Source: SZUA-430 sp964547645 (lineage in GTDB: Bacteria; Pseudomonadota; Alphaproteobacteria; Micropepsales; Micropepsaceae). From it: a stretch of DNA of 64,000 nucleotides. Below the pieces are notes generated by a model. That model searched no databases, was not told the DNA's origin, and saw only the letters and a list, made by a program, of their open reading frames with translations. The stretch lies in contig CAZJOM010000001.1 of assembly GCA_964547645.1 (NCBI GenBank), forward strand, positions 68,419-132,418. Reading direction: 5' to 3'. Position numbers and translations under genes: made by a program. Shown here piece by piece: positions 41,953 to 50,896 of the stretch. Position 1 is the stretch's first letter. Every line of letters starts with the position of its first letter.

Positions 41953-42110
41953 CCTTCCCCCCTTGCGGGGGAAGGTGGCTCGCCGCGAAGCGGTGAGACG
42001 GATGGGGGGGACGCGCCGAAGGCGCGGGCCGGACTCGAAGGTGTGCGCGCTATCGCGCGTCACCCCCCATCCGGCCCTACGGGCCACCTTCCCCCGCAAG
42101 GGGGGAAGGA
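41953..42110. repeat. Palindromic intergenic repeat between cysS and cimA
   Basis: Long imperfect inverted repeat. Outer arms CCTTCCCCCCTTGCGGGGGA at 41953 and its complement ending about 42110; inner arms GATGGGGGGGACGCG at 42001 and CGCGTCACCCCCCATC at about 42056. Each outer arm can also fold on itself through CTTGCGGG. This is a REP-like family known from alphaproteobacterial intergenic regions; it may end or stabilise the transcript. Confidence 0.8.
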
Positions 42111-42128
42111 CTTTGGAAGCGCCGCCGC

Positions 42129-43496
42129 TCATGACACCACCTTCCACGTTGTACCCGCTGGCCCATCTTCGATCGCAACGCCGAGCGCGGAGATCTCGGC
42201 GCGGATCTTGTCCGCTTCCGCGAAGTTCTTTGCTTTGCGCGCGGCGTTGCGTTGGGCGATCAGGTTTTCGACCTTCGCGGTGTCGACGGATTGGCCGACC
42301 ATGAAGTCGGTGTCGCGCTCGTCGGCGTAGACGCTGAGGAAGTTAAGCGCCGCTCTGAGGCGGCGTTTGTCATCCGCGTTCATGCGAGCCGATGCGGCGA
42401 GGCTATGCACGGCGGCGAGTGCGGCCGGCGTGTTCAGATCGTCGGAGAGCGCGGCCATCACGTCGTCGGGCACGGTATCGGCCGCGGTCACGCCGTGCAG
42501 CAGACGCGCCCACTCCATCAGCGTGGCGCGCGTTTGCAGCAGGCGCTCGACCGTCCAGTCGATCGGCTGGCGGTAGTGCGTGCTCAGCATGGCGAGGCGA
42601 AGCACGCGGCCGTGCCATTGCTGGTCGCCGAACTTCTTCTCTGCCAACAGCTCACGAATGGTGATGAAATTGCCGAGGCTTTTCGACATCTTCTCGCCTT
42701 CGACCTGCAGAAAGCCGTTGTGCATCCAATAGTTCGCGATCGGCTTGCCGTTGTGGCTGCCTTCGCTTTGGGCGATTTCGTTTTCGTGGTGCGGGAAGAT
42801 GAGGTCGATACCGCCGGCGTGGATGTCGAACGTCTCGCCCAAATGCTTCTCGCCCATGGCCGAGCATTCGATATGCCAGCCGGGGCGGCCGTTGCCCCAG
42901 GGGCTGTCCCAGCCCGGCATAGTCGCGTCAGAAGGCTTCCAGAGCACGAAATCCATCGGGCTTTTCTTGTAGGGCGCGACTTCGACCCGGGCGCCGGCGA
43001 TCATTTCGTCCAGCGCGCGGCGCGAGAGCTTGCCATAGCCTGGGTTGGACGCCACGTCGTAGAGGACATGGCCTTCGGCGACGTAGGCGTGCCTATTCTG
43101 CACGAGCGTTGCGATCATGGCGATGATCTCGGGCATCGTGTCGGTGACGCGCGGCTCAAACGTCGGCGGCAGATTGCCGAGCGCGAGCGCGTCCTCTTGA
43201 TAGACCCTCGCGGTCCCTTCCGTAAGTTCGCGGATGGAGACCTTGCGCTCGGCGGCGCGGGCGATGATCTTATCTTCGACGTCCGTGATGTTGCGCACGT
43301 AGGTCACGTGCTTCTCGCCGTAGATGTGCCGCAGCAAGCGGAACAACACGTCGAAGACGATCACGGGTCTCGCGTTGCCGATGTGCGCGAAGTCGTAGAC
43401 GGTCGGGCCGCAGACGTACATGCGCACGTTCTTCGGGTCGAGCGGCTGAAACAGCTGCTTCTCGCGTGCGAGTGTGTTGTAGATCGTCAGCGCCAT
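42129..43496 (-). CDS. cysS: Cysteinyl-tRNA synthetase
   Basis: 455 residues. Class I synthetase with YVCGPTVYDFAHIGNARP (zinc Cys and the HIGH motif as HIGN), WHIECSAMGEKHLGETFDIH, IFPHHENEIAQSEG and EGEKMSKSLGNF. The ATG at 43496 has GAGG at good distance; a TTG two codons earlier is also possible. Same strand as gltX, 178 bases downstream. Confidence 0.96.
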   Translation of the reverse strand: MALTIYNTLAREKQLFQPLDPKNVRMYVCGPTVYDFAHIGNARPVIVFDVLFRLLRHIYGEKHVTYVRNITDVEDKIIARAAERKVSIRELTEGTARVYQEDALALGNLPPTFEPRVTDTMPEIIAMIATLVQNRHAYVAEGHVLYDVASNPGYGKLSRRALDEMIAGARVEVAPYKKSPMDFVLWKPSDATMPGWDSPWGNGRPGWHIECSAMGEKHLGETFDIHAGGIDLIFPHHENEIAQSEGSHNGKPIANYWMHNGFLQVEGEKMSKSLGNFITIRELLAEKKFGDQQWHGRVLRLAMLSTHYRQPIDWTVERLLQTRATLMEWARLLHGVTAADTVPDDVMAALSDDLNTPAALAAVHSLAASARMNADDKRRLRAALNFLSVYADERDTDFMVGQSVDTAKVENLIAQRNAARKAKNFAEADKIRAEISALGVAIEDGPAGTTWKVVS

Positions 43497-43673
43497 CGTC
43501 AAATCCTCAAACTCGGTCCGTCCGGGCCGGCTCTAGGATTCGGTCTTCGATAAGAAGGGAATCGGTTGCGCGCGGCCGCTAAGGTTCGTTAGCCGCAAAT
43601 ACAAATGGCCGCGCGCGCGATTTGCGCTGCGGTCGTCAGGTCAAACTTGATCGTCGAATTCGTCACGTCTGCC

Positions 43674-45011
43674 TCATGCCGCCTGACCGGCGAGCCGTTT
43701 GGCCGCCCGTTCGGGACCGATGAGGGGTAACAGCTTTCGCATCTCAGGTCCATGGGGCTGACCGGTCAACGCTAAGCGCAGCGGTCTAAACAAAGCCTTA
43801 CCTTTGGCGCCGGTTTTGGCGGAAACGGCTGTGGTCCATTCGGTCCAGGTGGCGTCAGTGAACGGGGCAGCGGGCAACAGCGCGCGGGCGGCTTCGGCCA
43901 GGGTTGCGTCTTCGATGACGGGCTCAAGCGGGCCTTCAACCACGTGCCACCAACCGCGGGCTTCGTTGAGAAGCTGAATGTTATCCCTTACGGCTTCCCA
44001 GAACGGCGCGCCGCCACCGACGCCAAGACGCTGCAGATCGGCTGCGACCGTATCAAACGACATGCCGTGCAGCAGCTTGTGATTCAGTGCCTTCAAGTCG
44101 CTTGGATCGAAGTGTGCGGGAGCGCGGGAGAACTTCGTCAGGTCGAAGTCGGCAACGAGTTCGTCCAACGTCGCGCGGGCGACCACCGGATCGGAGGTCC
44201 CGAGCTTTGCCAGAAGGCTGTTGATGGCTTGCGGTTCGATGCCGCCGTCGCGTAGGCCTTCGATCGCGAGCGACCCGAGCCGCTTCGAGAGCGCTTCGCC
44301 GCCGGCACCGACCAGCATCGAAAAGTGCGCGAACTGGGGCACGGGGGCGCCGAGCGCTTCGAAGATTTCGATCTGCACGCCGGTGTTGGTGACGTGATCC
44401 TCGCCGCGGATGATGTGCGTGATTTTGAAGTCGATATCGTCGACGACGCTGGGCAGCGTGTAGAGGAAGCGGCCGTCCTCGCGGATCAACACCGGGTCGG
44501 AGAGCGAGGCGGTTTCGATATGCACCGGCCCGCGGATGATGTCGGCGAACTCGACGCTTTTGCCAGAAAGTTTGAAGCGCCAATGCGGCTTGCGGCCCTT
44601 CGCTTCAAACTCGGCACGCTGTTCGGCCGTTAGGGCGAGCGCGGCGCGGTCGTAGACGGGCGGCTTGTGTTGCGCGAGCTGGCGCTTGCGGCGGCGATCA
44701 AGCTCGTCGGCGGTCTCGTAGCAGGGATAGAGGCGGCCGGCGGCACGCAACTTGTCTGCCGCGGCGTTGTGCGCGTCCGCGCGCTCCGACTGCTTGGCGA
44801 AGAGGTCGTGCTTGAGGCCCAGCCAAGCGAGGTCTTTGTAGATGCCCTGCGCGTTTTCTTCGGTCGAGCGTTCGGTGTCGGTGTCGTCGAGCCGCAGCAG
44901 GAACTTGCCCCCAGTCTTGCGGGCGAACAAGAAGTTCGTGAGCGCGGCACGAATGTTGCCGACGTGAAGCTTGCCCGTGGGGCTGGGCGCAAAGCGGACG
45001 GTGGTGGTCAT
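43674..45011 (-). CDS. gltX: Glutamyl-tRNA synthetase
   Basis: 445 residues. Class I synthetase with PSPTGKLHVGNIRAAL (HIGH as HVGN), RLDDTDTERSTEENAQ and the KMSKS-type loop EALSKRLGSLAI. At 445 residues and with HVGN/SKR it resembles the shorter GltX type; alphaproteobacteria often carry two GluRS copies, one of which may charge tRNA-Gln for the amidotransferase route. 18 bases after nadE. Confidence 0.94.
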   Translation of the reverse strand: MTTTVRFAPSPTGKLHVGNIRAALTNFLFARKTGGKFLLRLDDTDTERSTEENAQGIYKDLAWLGLKHDLFAKQSERADAHNAAADKLRAAGRLYPCYETADELDRRRKRQLAQHKPPVYDRAALALTAEQRAEFEAKGRKPHWRFKLSGKSVEFADIIRGPVHIETASLSDPVLIREDGRFLYTLPSVVDDIDFKITHIIRGEDHVTNTGVQIEIFEALGAPVPQFAHFSMLVGAGGEALSKRLGSLAIEGLRDGGIEPQAINSLLAKLGTSDPVVARATLDELVADFDLTKFSRAPAHFDPSDLKALNHKLLHGMSFDTVAADLQRLGVGGGAPFWEAVRDNIQLLNEARGWWHVVEGPLEPVIEDATLAEAARALLPAAPFTDATWTEWTTAVSAKTGAKGKALFRPLRLALTGQPHGPEMRKLLPLIGPERAAKRLAGQAA

Positions 45012-45029
45012 GGCGCGTGTAATAGCGGG

Positions 45030-46688
45030 TCAGGTCGCGTCGCGGAAGGCGTTCGTAATCGGGTACCGGCGGTCCCGCCCGAAGTTTTTGCGGGTGATCT
45101 TGACGCCGGGCGGGGCTTGGCGGCGTTTGTATTCGGCGATCGAGAGCAGGTGTTCCACGCGCTTGATCGTGGCGAGGTCGTGGCCACGCTTCATGATGTC
45201 TTCGATCGGCATCTCGTTTTCGACCAGGCATTCGAGGATGTCGTCGAGCTTCGGGTAGGGCGGGAGCGAGTCCTCGTCCTTTTGGTTGGCGCGCAGTTCG
45301 GCCGTCGGCGGCTTCGTGATCACGCGTTCGGGCATCACGCGACCGGCGGGACCGAGCGCACCTTTCGGCTTTTGCTGGTTACGCCATTTCGAGAGCGCGA
45401 AGACCTGCATCTTGTAGAGGTCTTTGAGCGGATTGTAGCCGCCGCACATATCGCCGTAGAGCGTCGCGTAGCCGACCGACATCTCCGACTTGTTGCCGGT
45501 GGTGATGACCATGGGACCGAACTTGTTCGAGATCGCCATCAAGGTCACGCCACGGATGCGCGACTGGATGTTCTCTTCGGTCGTGTCCGGATTGCGGCCG
45601 GCGAAGAGGGGGCCGGTCATGGCGCCGAAAGCCTTCACGGCTTCTTCGATCGCAATGTTGTCGAGTTGCGTGCCGAGCAGGCGCGCGACTTCGGCGGCGT
45701 CGTCGAGGCTGTCTTTCGACGTGTAGCGCGAAGGCATCATCACGCAGCGGACGCGGTCCTTGCCCAACGCATCGACGGCGACGGCTGCGGTCAGCGCGGA
45801 GTCGATGCCGCCGGATAGGCCAAGCACCACGCCGGGAAAACGGTTCTTCCGCACATAATCGCCGAGGCCCAGCATCATCGCGTTGTAGATCGCGTCGAGG
45901 CCGGCGGGCAGCGCGGTCTTTGCGCCCGGTTCGCAGGACCAGCGCTTGCCGTCGCGTCGCCAATGCGTGAGCACGATCGCTTCTTCCCACGCGGGCATCT
46001 GCAGCGCGAGGCTGCGGTCGGCATTCAGCACGAACGAGGCGCCGTCGAAGACAAGTTCGTCTTGGCCGCCGATTTGATTCAAATAGGCGAGCGGTAGGCC
46101 GCTCTCGACGACACGGGATACCGCAATGTTGAGGCGGACTTCTTCCTTTGTCGCTTCGAAGGGCGAGCCATTCGGCACGAGTAGGAACTCGGCACCGGTC
46201 TCGGAGAGACACTCGACGACGTCGCCCTTCCAGATGTCCTCGCAGATGGGAACGCCGATGCGGACGCCGCGGACGTCGATGGGTCCAGGCAGCGGACCGG
46301 GCACGAAGACGCGCTTTTCGTCGAACACGCCGTAGTTCGGCAGGTCGGCTTTGAAGCGCAGCGCCTTCACCGTACCGCCGTCGAGATAGGCGATCGCGTT
46401 GTGAAGGTTGCCGCCCTCGACCCAGGGCGTACCGATGAGTACGGCAGAACCGGTCGCCGTCTCTTGAGCCAACGCTTCGACAGCGGCGCGTGCATCGGCC
46501 TGCAACGCCGGCTTCAACACCAAATCTTCAGGCGGATAGCCGACGATGAAAAGTTCGCTGAACATAACAAGGTCGGCGCCCATCGCCGTCGCGTCGGCGC
46601 GGGCTTTGCGCGCTTTGGCGAGATTGCCGGCAACGTCGCCAACCGTGGGGTTCAGCTGGGCAAGTGCAATTTTGAGCGAGGCGGTCAT
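45030..46688 (-). CDS. nadE: Glutamine-dependent NAD+ synthetase
   Basis: 552 residues. N-terminal nitrilase-type glutaminase with Glu in FSELFIVGYPPEDL, Lys in LPNYGVFDEKRVF and Cys in GVPICEDIW; C-terminal synthetase with VLGLSGGIDSALTAAVAVDA and the STGNKSE-like TTGNKSEMSVGYATL loop. Final step of NAD+ synthesis from nicotinic acid adenine dinucleotide. Confidence 0.96.
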   Translation of the reverse strand: MTASLKIALAQLNPTVGDVAGNLAKARKARADATAMGADLVMFSELFIVGYPPEDLVLKPALQADARAAVEALAQETATGSAVLIGTPWVEGGNLHNAIAYLDGGTVKALRFKADLPNYGVFDEKRVFVPGPLPGPIDVRGVRIGVPICEDIWKGDVVECLSETGAEFLLVPNGSPFEATKEEVRLNIAVSRVVESGLPLAYLNQIGGQDELVFDGASFVLNADRSLALQMPAWEEAIVLTHWRRDGKRWSCEPGAKTALPAGLDAIYNAMMLGLGDYVRKNRFPGVVLGLSGGIDSALTAAVAVDALGKDRVRCVMMPSRYTSKDSLDDAAEVARLLGTQLDNIAIEEAVKAFGAMTGPLFAGRNPDTTEENIQSRIRGVTLMAISNKFGPMVITTGNKSEMSVGYATLYGDMCGGYNPLKDLYKMQVFALSKWRNQQKPKGALGPAGRVMPERVITKPPTAELRANQKDEDSLPPYPKLDDILECLVENEMPIEDIMKRGHDLATIKRVEHLLSIAEYKRRQAPPGVKITRKNFGRDRRYPITNAFRDAT

Positions 46689-46706
46689 GGGCCGTACTAT
46701 GCCCGA

Positions 46707-47198
46707 TTATTCAATCGCGCAGAAATGCTCATCGCCGGATTTTGCTTTGGCTTTGGCGCAGACTGCGTCCCAGAGCGGGATGGCGGTGTCTTGGAGGTCC
46801 TGAGCGGCGGCCTTAAGCGCCTCCGGCGTCGCGGGCGCACTGCTTAGCCACGCAGGGCTGAAGGGGCGGCATGCATCGCCTTTGGCAAGACCCTTCGTGC
46901 AGGCCGCGGCGTTCACGGTGTTGTACTGCGTCACCGCATCGGCGAGACGGCGGTAGGTGTCGCGGTCGGTGGGCAGTTCGGTGAGCGGCGGCGCACTGAC
47001 GCCAAGAACGCCCAGACCGGAGTGCGCTTGTTGCAGCATCACTTCGACGCGGCCGGCCATGATGTCGGCTTCGAGTTGTTCGCCGTTGTCAACCGCGGGG
47101 CGTTTGGCCTGCGGCTGGTCTTCGGATTTGAGGAGGCCGTCGCACGCAACGAGCGCGAGCGACAGTGCGACGATGAGGGGGGCGGTTCGTGCGATCAT
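46707..47198 (-). CDS. Hypothetical lipoprotein
   Basis: 163 residues with a lipobox (VALSLALVACDG, Cys about residue 19). The mature part is helical with four more cysteines (AACTKG, DACRPF, AVCAKA, HFCAIE) that could form two disulfides. No family recognised. Overlaps the aminotransferase stop by 4 bases, so it is co-transcribed. Confidence 0.75.
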   Translation of the reverse strand: MIARTAPLIVALSLALVACDGLLKSEDQPQAKRPAVDNGEQLEADIMAGRVEVMLQQAHSGLGVLGVSAPPLTELPTDRDTYRRLADAVTQYNTVNAAACTKGLAKGDACRPFSPAWLSSAPATPEALKAAAQDLQDTAIPLWDAVCAKAKAKSGDEHFCAIE

Positions 47199-48358
47199 AC
47201 CGCAGCTTTAACCGCCGCGACGACCCGGTCAATCTGTTCGTCGGTCACATAAGGGTGCATCGGCAGGCTGAGCACGCGGTTCGCCAGCTTTTCGCACACT
47301 GGCAGGCCCCCTTTCGGCGCATAGGCGGCGAACGCCTGATGCTGATGCAGCGCCTTGTAGTAGTAGATCGACGACGGCACACCCGCCTCTTGGAGCTTCT
47401 TGATCACGGCTTCGCGGTTGTCGACCATGATCGTGAAGAGGCCCCAGGCGTTGTCGCTGCCCGCAGGCACATTTTGCATTTCGACAGCGTTGCCAAGGCC
47501 CTTGCGATAGCGCTCGGCGATGCGGGCGCGGGCTTTCATTTCTTCGGGGAAGATTGTGAGCTTGGCGAGGAGCACGGCGCACTGAACCGAGTCGAGGCGG
47601 CCGTTCACGCCTACGCGGATCGACTCCTTTTTCTGCGCATCGGTGCCGTGCCAGCGGATCGAGGACCAACGGTCGAAGCGTGCGCTGTCGTCTGTGAACA
47701 TCGCGCCGCCGTCGCCGTAGCAGCCCAACGTCTTCGAGGGATAGAAACTCGTCGCGGTCATGTCGGTCAGCGCGCCGATCTTGCGGCCGCTCTGCGCGCC
47801 GCCGAGGCTTTGCGCCGCGTCGGCTAAGACCAGCATGCCGTGCTTCTTCGCGATGCGGTTGATGGCGGTATAGTCGGCGGGCAAACCGTAGAGATCGACG
47901 GCCACGATCATGCGTGGCTTCAGCTTGCCTTCACGGATCGTCGCTTCGATCTGGGCTTCGAGGTGGGTGACGTCCATGTTGCAGGTGTGCGCGTCGACGT
48001 CGACGAAGACCGGCGTTGCGCCCGCGACAAGCACGGCGTTCGCGGTGGCGTTGTAGGTGAAGCCGGGGATGAAGACCGCGTCGGTCGCCTTCACTTCTTC
48101 GCCCATGAGCGCGATGACGAGGGAGTCGGTGCCGCTGGCGACCGCGAGACAGTGCTTGGCGCCGACATATGACGCGAGCGCCGCTTCAAGCTCGGCGACT
48201 TCGGGGCCGCCGATGAAGGCGCCGTGGTCGAGGATTTTTTGCCAACGCTTTTCGATGTCGGCGCGCAGGCGCTTCTTCGGCGTTTCGAGGTCGAAGAAAC
48301 GGATCGGGCCCGCATCCGCCGTCGCGGTGCGGGTCTCAGCCTTGTTTGCTTCAGGCAT
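47195..48358 (-). CDS. DegT/DnrJ/EryC1/StrS sugar aminotransferase (GnnB-like)
   Basis: 387 residues. PLP-dependent nucleotide-sugar aminotransferase: VASGTDSLVIALMG, DAAQSLGG and the PLP lysine in TSFYPSKTLGCYGDGGAMF. I chose the ATG at 48358; an in-frame extension to 48547 is out of phase with real coding of the upstream gene. Its start overlaps the dehydrogenase stop by 8 bases. The pair matches GnnA/GnnB, which make UDP-GlcNAc3N for amide-linked lipid A, or WlbA/WlbE-like O-antigen enzymes. Confidence 0.9.
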   Translation of the reverse strand: MPEANKAETRTATADAGPIRFFDLETPKKRLRADIEKRWQKILDHGAFIGGPEVAELEAALASYVGAKHCLAVASGTDSLVIALMGEEVKATDAVFIPGFTYNATANAVLVAGATPVFVDVDAHTCNMDVTHLEAQIEATIREGKLKPRMIVAVDLYGLPADYTAINRIAKKHGMLVLADAAQSLGGAQSGRKIGALTDMTATSFYPSKTLGCYGDGGAMFTDDSARFDRWSSIRWHGTDAQKKESIRVGVNGRLDSVQCAVLLAKLTIFPEEMKARARIAERYRKGLGNAVEMQNVPAGSDNAWGLFTIMVDNREAVIKKLQEAGVPSSIYYYKALHQHQAFAAYAPKGGLPVCEKLANRVLSLPMHPYVTDEQIDRVVAAVKAAV

Positions 48359-49322
48359 GAACGGCTCTCTTCTGAGGGGCAGCCGCACGGGCGGCGTCGA
48401 GAATGTTGAGCGCGGTTTCCAACGCGCGGCGCGCTTCGCGCGGCGCGATCGCGGGCGCCTTGCCCTCGCGCACGGAACGGATGAACTGCGCCACGCCGTG
48501 GCCGAGCGGATCCGTCGATGGGCATGGCAAACCGTCGGCCACACCATCGGTGCTACCCAGCGGCTTGATCTTCCGCGGCGTGGTGTTCGTCATCTCGCGC
48601 GTGAGGAAGTCGATGTAGATCTCACCGTCCGGGTAGGTCACGCGCATGAAGCGCTTACGGGCTTCGGCCATGCGGCTGGCGAAGAGTTCGACTTGCATGC
48701 CGTCGGTCAGCGTCAGGGACGCCGACACTTCGTCAGAGCGGGCGTGCATCATCCGCTCACTTGCGCGGACGACACCGATGGCGGACGGGTTCAACGTATG
48801 GACCAGGTCGATGTCGTGGATCATTAGGTCGAGCACAACGCTGACATCCGTGTTGCGCGGATTGAAGGGCGCGGCGCGATGACTTTCGACACGTAGCGGC
48901 TTTACGTTGCCGTCGAACAGGCCTAGATGGCGCATCACAAAGCGCTCTTGGTGGCCGGTGTGGAGGACGAGGTTGCGCACCTCTGCTAGACGCACGAGTG
49001 CATCGGCCTCGCGCAAGTTCGCCGCCAACGGCTTTTCCATAAAGACATGCTTGCCCTGGTTCAGTGCACCGACGCCGATCTCGCCATGGACGCGAGCGGG
49101 GACGGCGATCGTGACCACGTCGACGTGGGGCAGCATGGCGCGCCAACCGGCGAAGGCCTGGACGCCGAAGTCGTTAGCCATAGTCTGCGCGCGGGCCGAG
49201 TCCGCATCTGCGATTCCGACCAGGGTTACCCCAGGGGTCGCAGCGTACTTCTGGGCGTGTAGGCGGCCGAAGGCGCCGGCGCCGACGACACCGGCTCTGA
49301 TCAAATGGGACGAAGTGCTCAC
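48351..49322 (-). CDS. Gfo/Idh/MocA dehydrogenase (GnnA-like)
   Basis: 323 residues. Rossmann motif GVVGAGAFGRLHAQKYA, catalytic-site motif HVFMEKPLAAN and active-site MIHDIDLVHTL. NAD-dependent sugar 3-dehydrogenase family. Directly upstream of and overlapping the aminotransferase gene, so the two steps (oxidation then transamination) are encoded in order. Confidence 0.9.
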   Translation of the reverse strand: MSTSSHLIRAGVVGAGAFGRLHAQKYAATPGVTLVGIADADSARAQTMANDFGVQAFAGWRAMLPHVDVVTIAVPARVHGEIGVGALNQGKHVFMEKPLAANLREADALVRLAEVRNLVLHTGHQERFVMRHLGLFDGNVKPLRVESHRAAPFNPRNTDVSVVLDLMIHDIDLVHTLNPSAIGVVRASERMMHARSDEVSASLTLTDGMQVELFASRMAEARKRFMRVTYPDGEIYIDFLTREMTNTTPRKIKPLGSTDGVADGLPCPSTDPLGHGVAQFIRSVREGKAPAIAPREARRALETALNILDAARAAAPQKRAVHA

Positions 49323-49713
49323 GATCTCGAATAACTCAGTAAGAAACGGCTGCAGCGCAACCCAAACGTGCGGGGGATGATCTATTCTTTGATTCCTCTA
49401 CGCCACCCCAGCGTTTGCCGCAGCAATTCAACAAATATTGCAGTGTTGTCACCCTGGGGACCAACGCCTGGGTGAATCGGCAGGGGGTTATGGTTGACGG
49501 TATAGGATGCGCAACGGCACCAGCCTTCAGCCTGAAACGAACCGGCAGCACTCATGAATGGCGGCGCAAGGGAGTTACGCGCCAGCGATTGCTGCGCCTT
49601 ACGATTGCGGCGCCCTACGAATGAGAGTGCAAATACGACAAGGGCGCCAGCATCCGACACTTGTGATTGGGTCGTTCGTAGCAGACAATTCGCGGCAAAT
49701 TCAGGTGTGAACC
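49323..49713. other. Divergent intergenic region without a gene
   Basis: About 390 bases between the sugar dehydrogenase (minus) and the XRE pair (plus). Several short frames cross it; none has a ribosome site plus recognisable product. No repeat or clear operator seen. Confidence 0.45.
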
Positions 49714-50181
49714 TTGAACTGCGGTCTCTCGTCAACACAGGGATGGATCCGCCGCGTGTCGCTTACGCACGGTGCAGAGGGGCTCTGCGACAGCGACTGG
49801 CGGTTTCTAGCGGCGAGCGCGTCTTTGCTGGCGTCTTTGGGCTTGTCGGGAGGAGCCTTTGTCGGGCGGCGCGCTTCGGAGATTCCTCAATTTCAGGCTT
49901 ATGCGTCGGCGCTGGCCTCAATCCCATTGTTCGACGGCACTCTGCGCGGCGTTCAATTTCGGAGCGAATCGTGGATCGAAGGTGAAATCGCGGCAAAGGA
50001 CATCGATTTTTGGACCATCTGCACCAGCGACGGTGCGCTGCTGGTTCATATCGTAGCAACGAAGGTTCAGCGCTGCGAACCGGGCCCGCGCTTCGCTGGG
50101 TTTCGCGTGTCAAATGTGCGCGCGATACTGCTCGACGGCCGCATGGTCTCGGGAGACGCCCATTTGGCGTTCTTGTCATGA
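49714..50181 (+). CDS. Hypothetical protein coupled to an XRE regulator
   Basis: Up to 155 residues; no family recognised. There is no ATG near the 5' end: TTG at 49714 or GTG at 49756 could start it, the latter after a GGATGGA stretch. The second half looks globular with strand-like segments (FWTICTSDGALLVHIVATKV, VRAILLDGRMVSGDAHL). Its TGA overlaps the ATG of the XRE gene as ATGA, which supports it being real. Confidence 0.55.
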   Translation: MNCGLSSTQGWIRRVSLTHGAEGLCDSDWRFLAASASLLASLGLSGGAFVGRRASEIPQFQAYASALASIPLFDGTLRGVQFRSESWIEGEIAAKDIDFWTICTSDGALLVHIVATKVQRCEPGPRFAGFRVSNVRAILLDGRMVSGDAHLAFLS

Positions 50182-50849
50182 CCTTCCGCAACGCGAACTC
50201 AGCCCCGATCGATGGCACTGCGCTGAAGGCGTTGCGCATCGCCAACGAGATTTCGCAAGAGACACTGGCCGTGCTGCTGGATGTGCACGCCGGTACCCTG
50301 GAGAACTGGGAGACAGGCACGCCAGTGCCTGAGTCGATGACCGAGCGCATCGCCAACGTCTCCCTCACGATCCGTTATGCCAGCCGCGCAGCATGGAAGC
50401 ATCGCACGTTCTCGACGAGCGGAATGGAGATCTTACTTGACCGTGACTTGCGCATCGCCGCAATTTCGCGAACTGCGCTGAACACGCCATTTCGAGAGCT
50501 TGGGTTCGACGTGCCGGCGTCGCTGTTCGTCGGCTCGCATATTCACAACGCATTGCCCAGCCTCGACTGCAAGCTGGTACTCAACTATGGCACGGGGCTA
50601 AACGATCTCGTTGACATTGGCTTCTTCGAGGGTCGCGTCCGTATCGTTCGGATCGCGGCTGAGATCAACTTCGGCTTGTACGCATATTGCGGCGTGTTTG
50701 AATATTGGCCGGTCGAAACTTGCGACGCGGGAATCGTCGTGAGGCAGGTCAGCGTGCTCGACCTCAGCCGGCACACGTCGCTGCGCAAGCCGGGAATTTT
50801 GGTCGAGAGCACCGAGATCGGTTGGCAGGATCGCCAAGCCGGCGGCTAA
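50178..50849 (+). CDS. XRE-type HTH regulator with unknown C-terminal domain
   Basis: 223 residues. N-terminal HTH: LKALRIANEISQETLAVLLD, then HAGTLENWETGTPVPESM. The C-terminal ~150 residues (MEILLDRDLRIAAISRTALN, LPSLDCKLVLNYGTG) have PAS-like texture but I cannot assign a domain. ATGA overlap with the upstream gene. Probably a small regulatory operon; target unknown. Confidence 0.78.
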   Translation: MTFRNANSAPIDGTALKALRIANEISQETLAVLLDVHAGTLENWETGTPVPESMTERIANVSLTIRYASRAAWKHRTFSTSGMEILLDRDLRIAAISRTALNTPFRELGFDVPASLFVGSHIHNALPSLDCKLVLNYGTGLNDLVDIGFFEGRVRIVRIAAEINFGLYAYCGVFEYWPVETCDAGIVVRQVSVLDLSRHTSLRKPGILVESTEIGWQDRQAGG

Positions 50850-50896
50850 TCGGCACCCGCATCGCGACAGATGGCAACCACGGTCGACGCAACACA

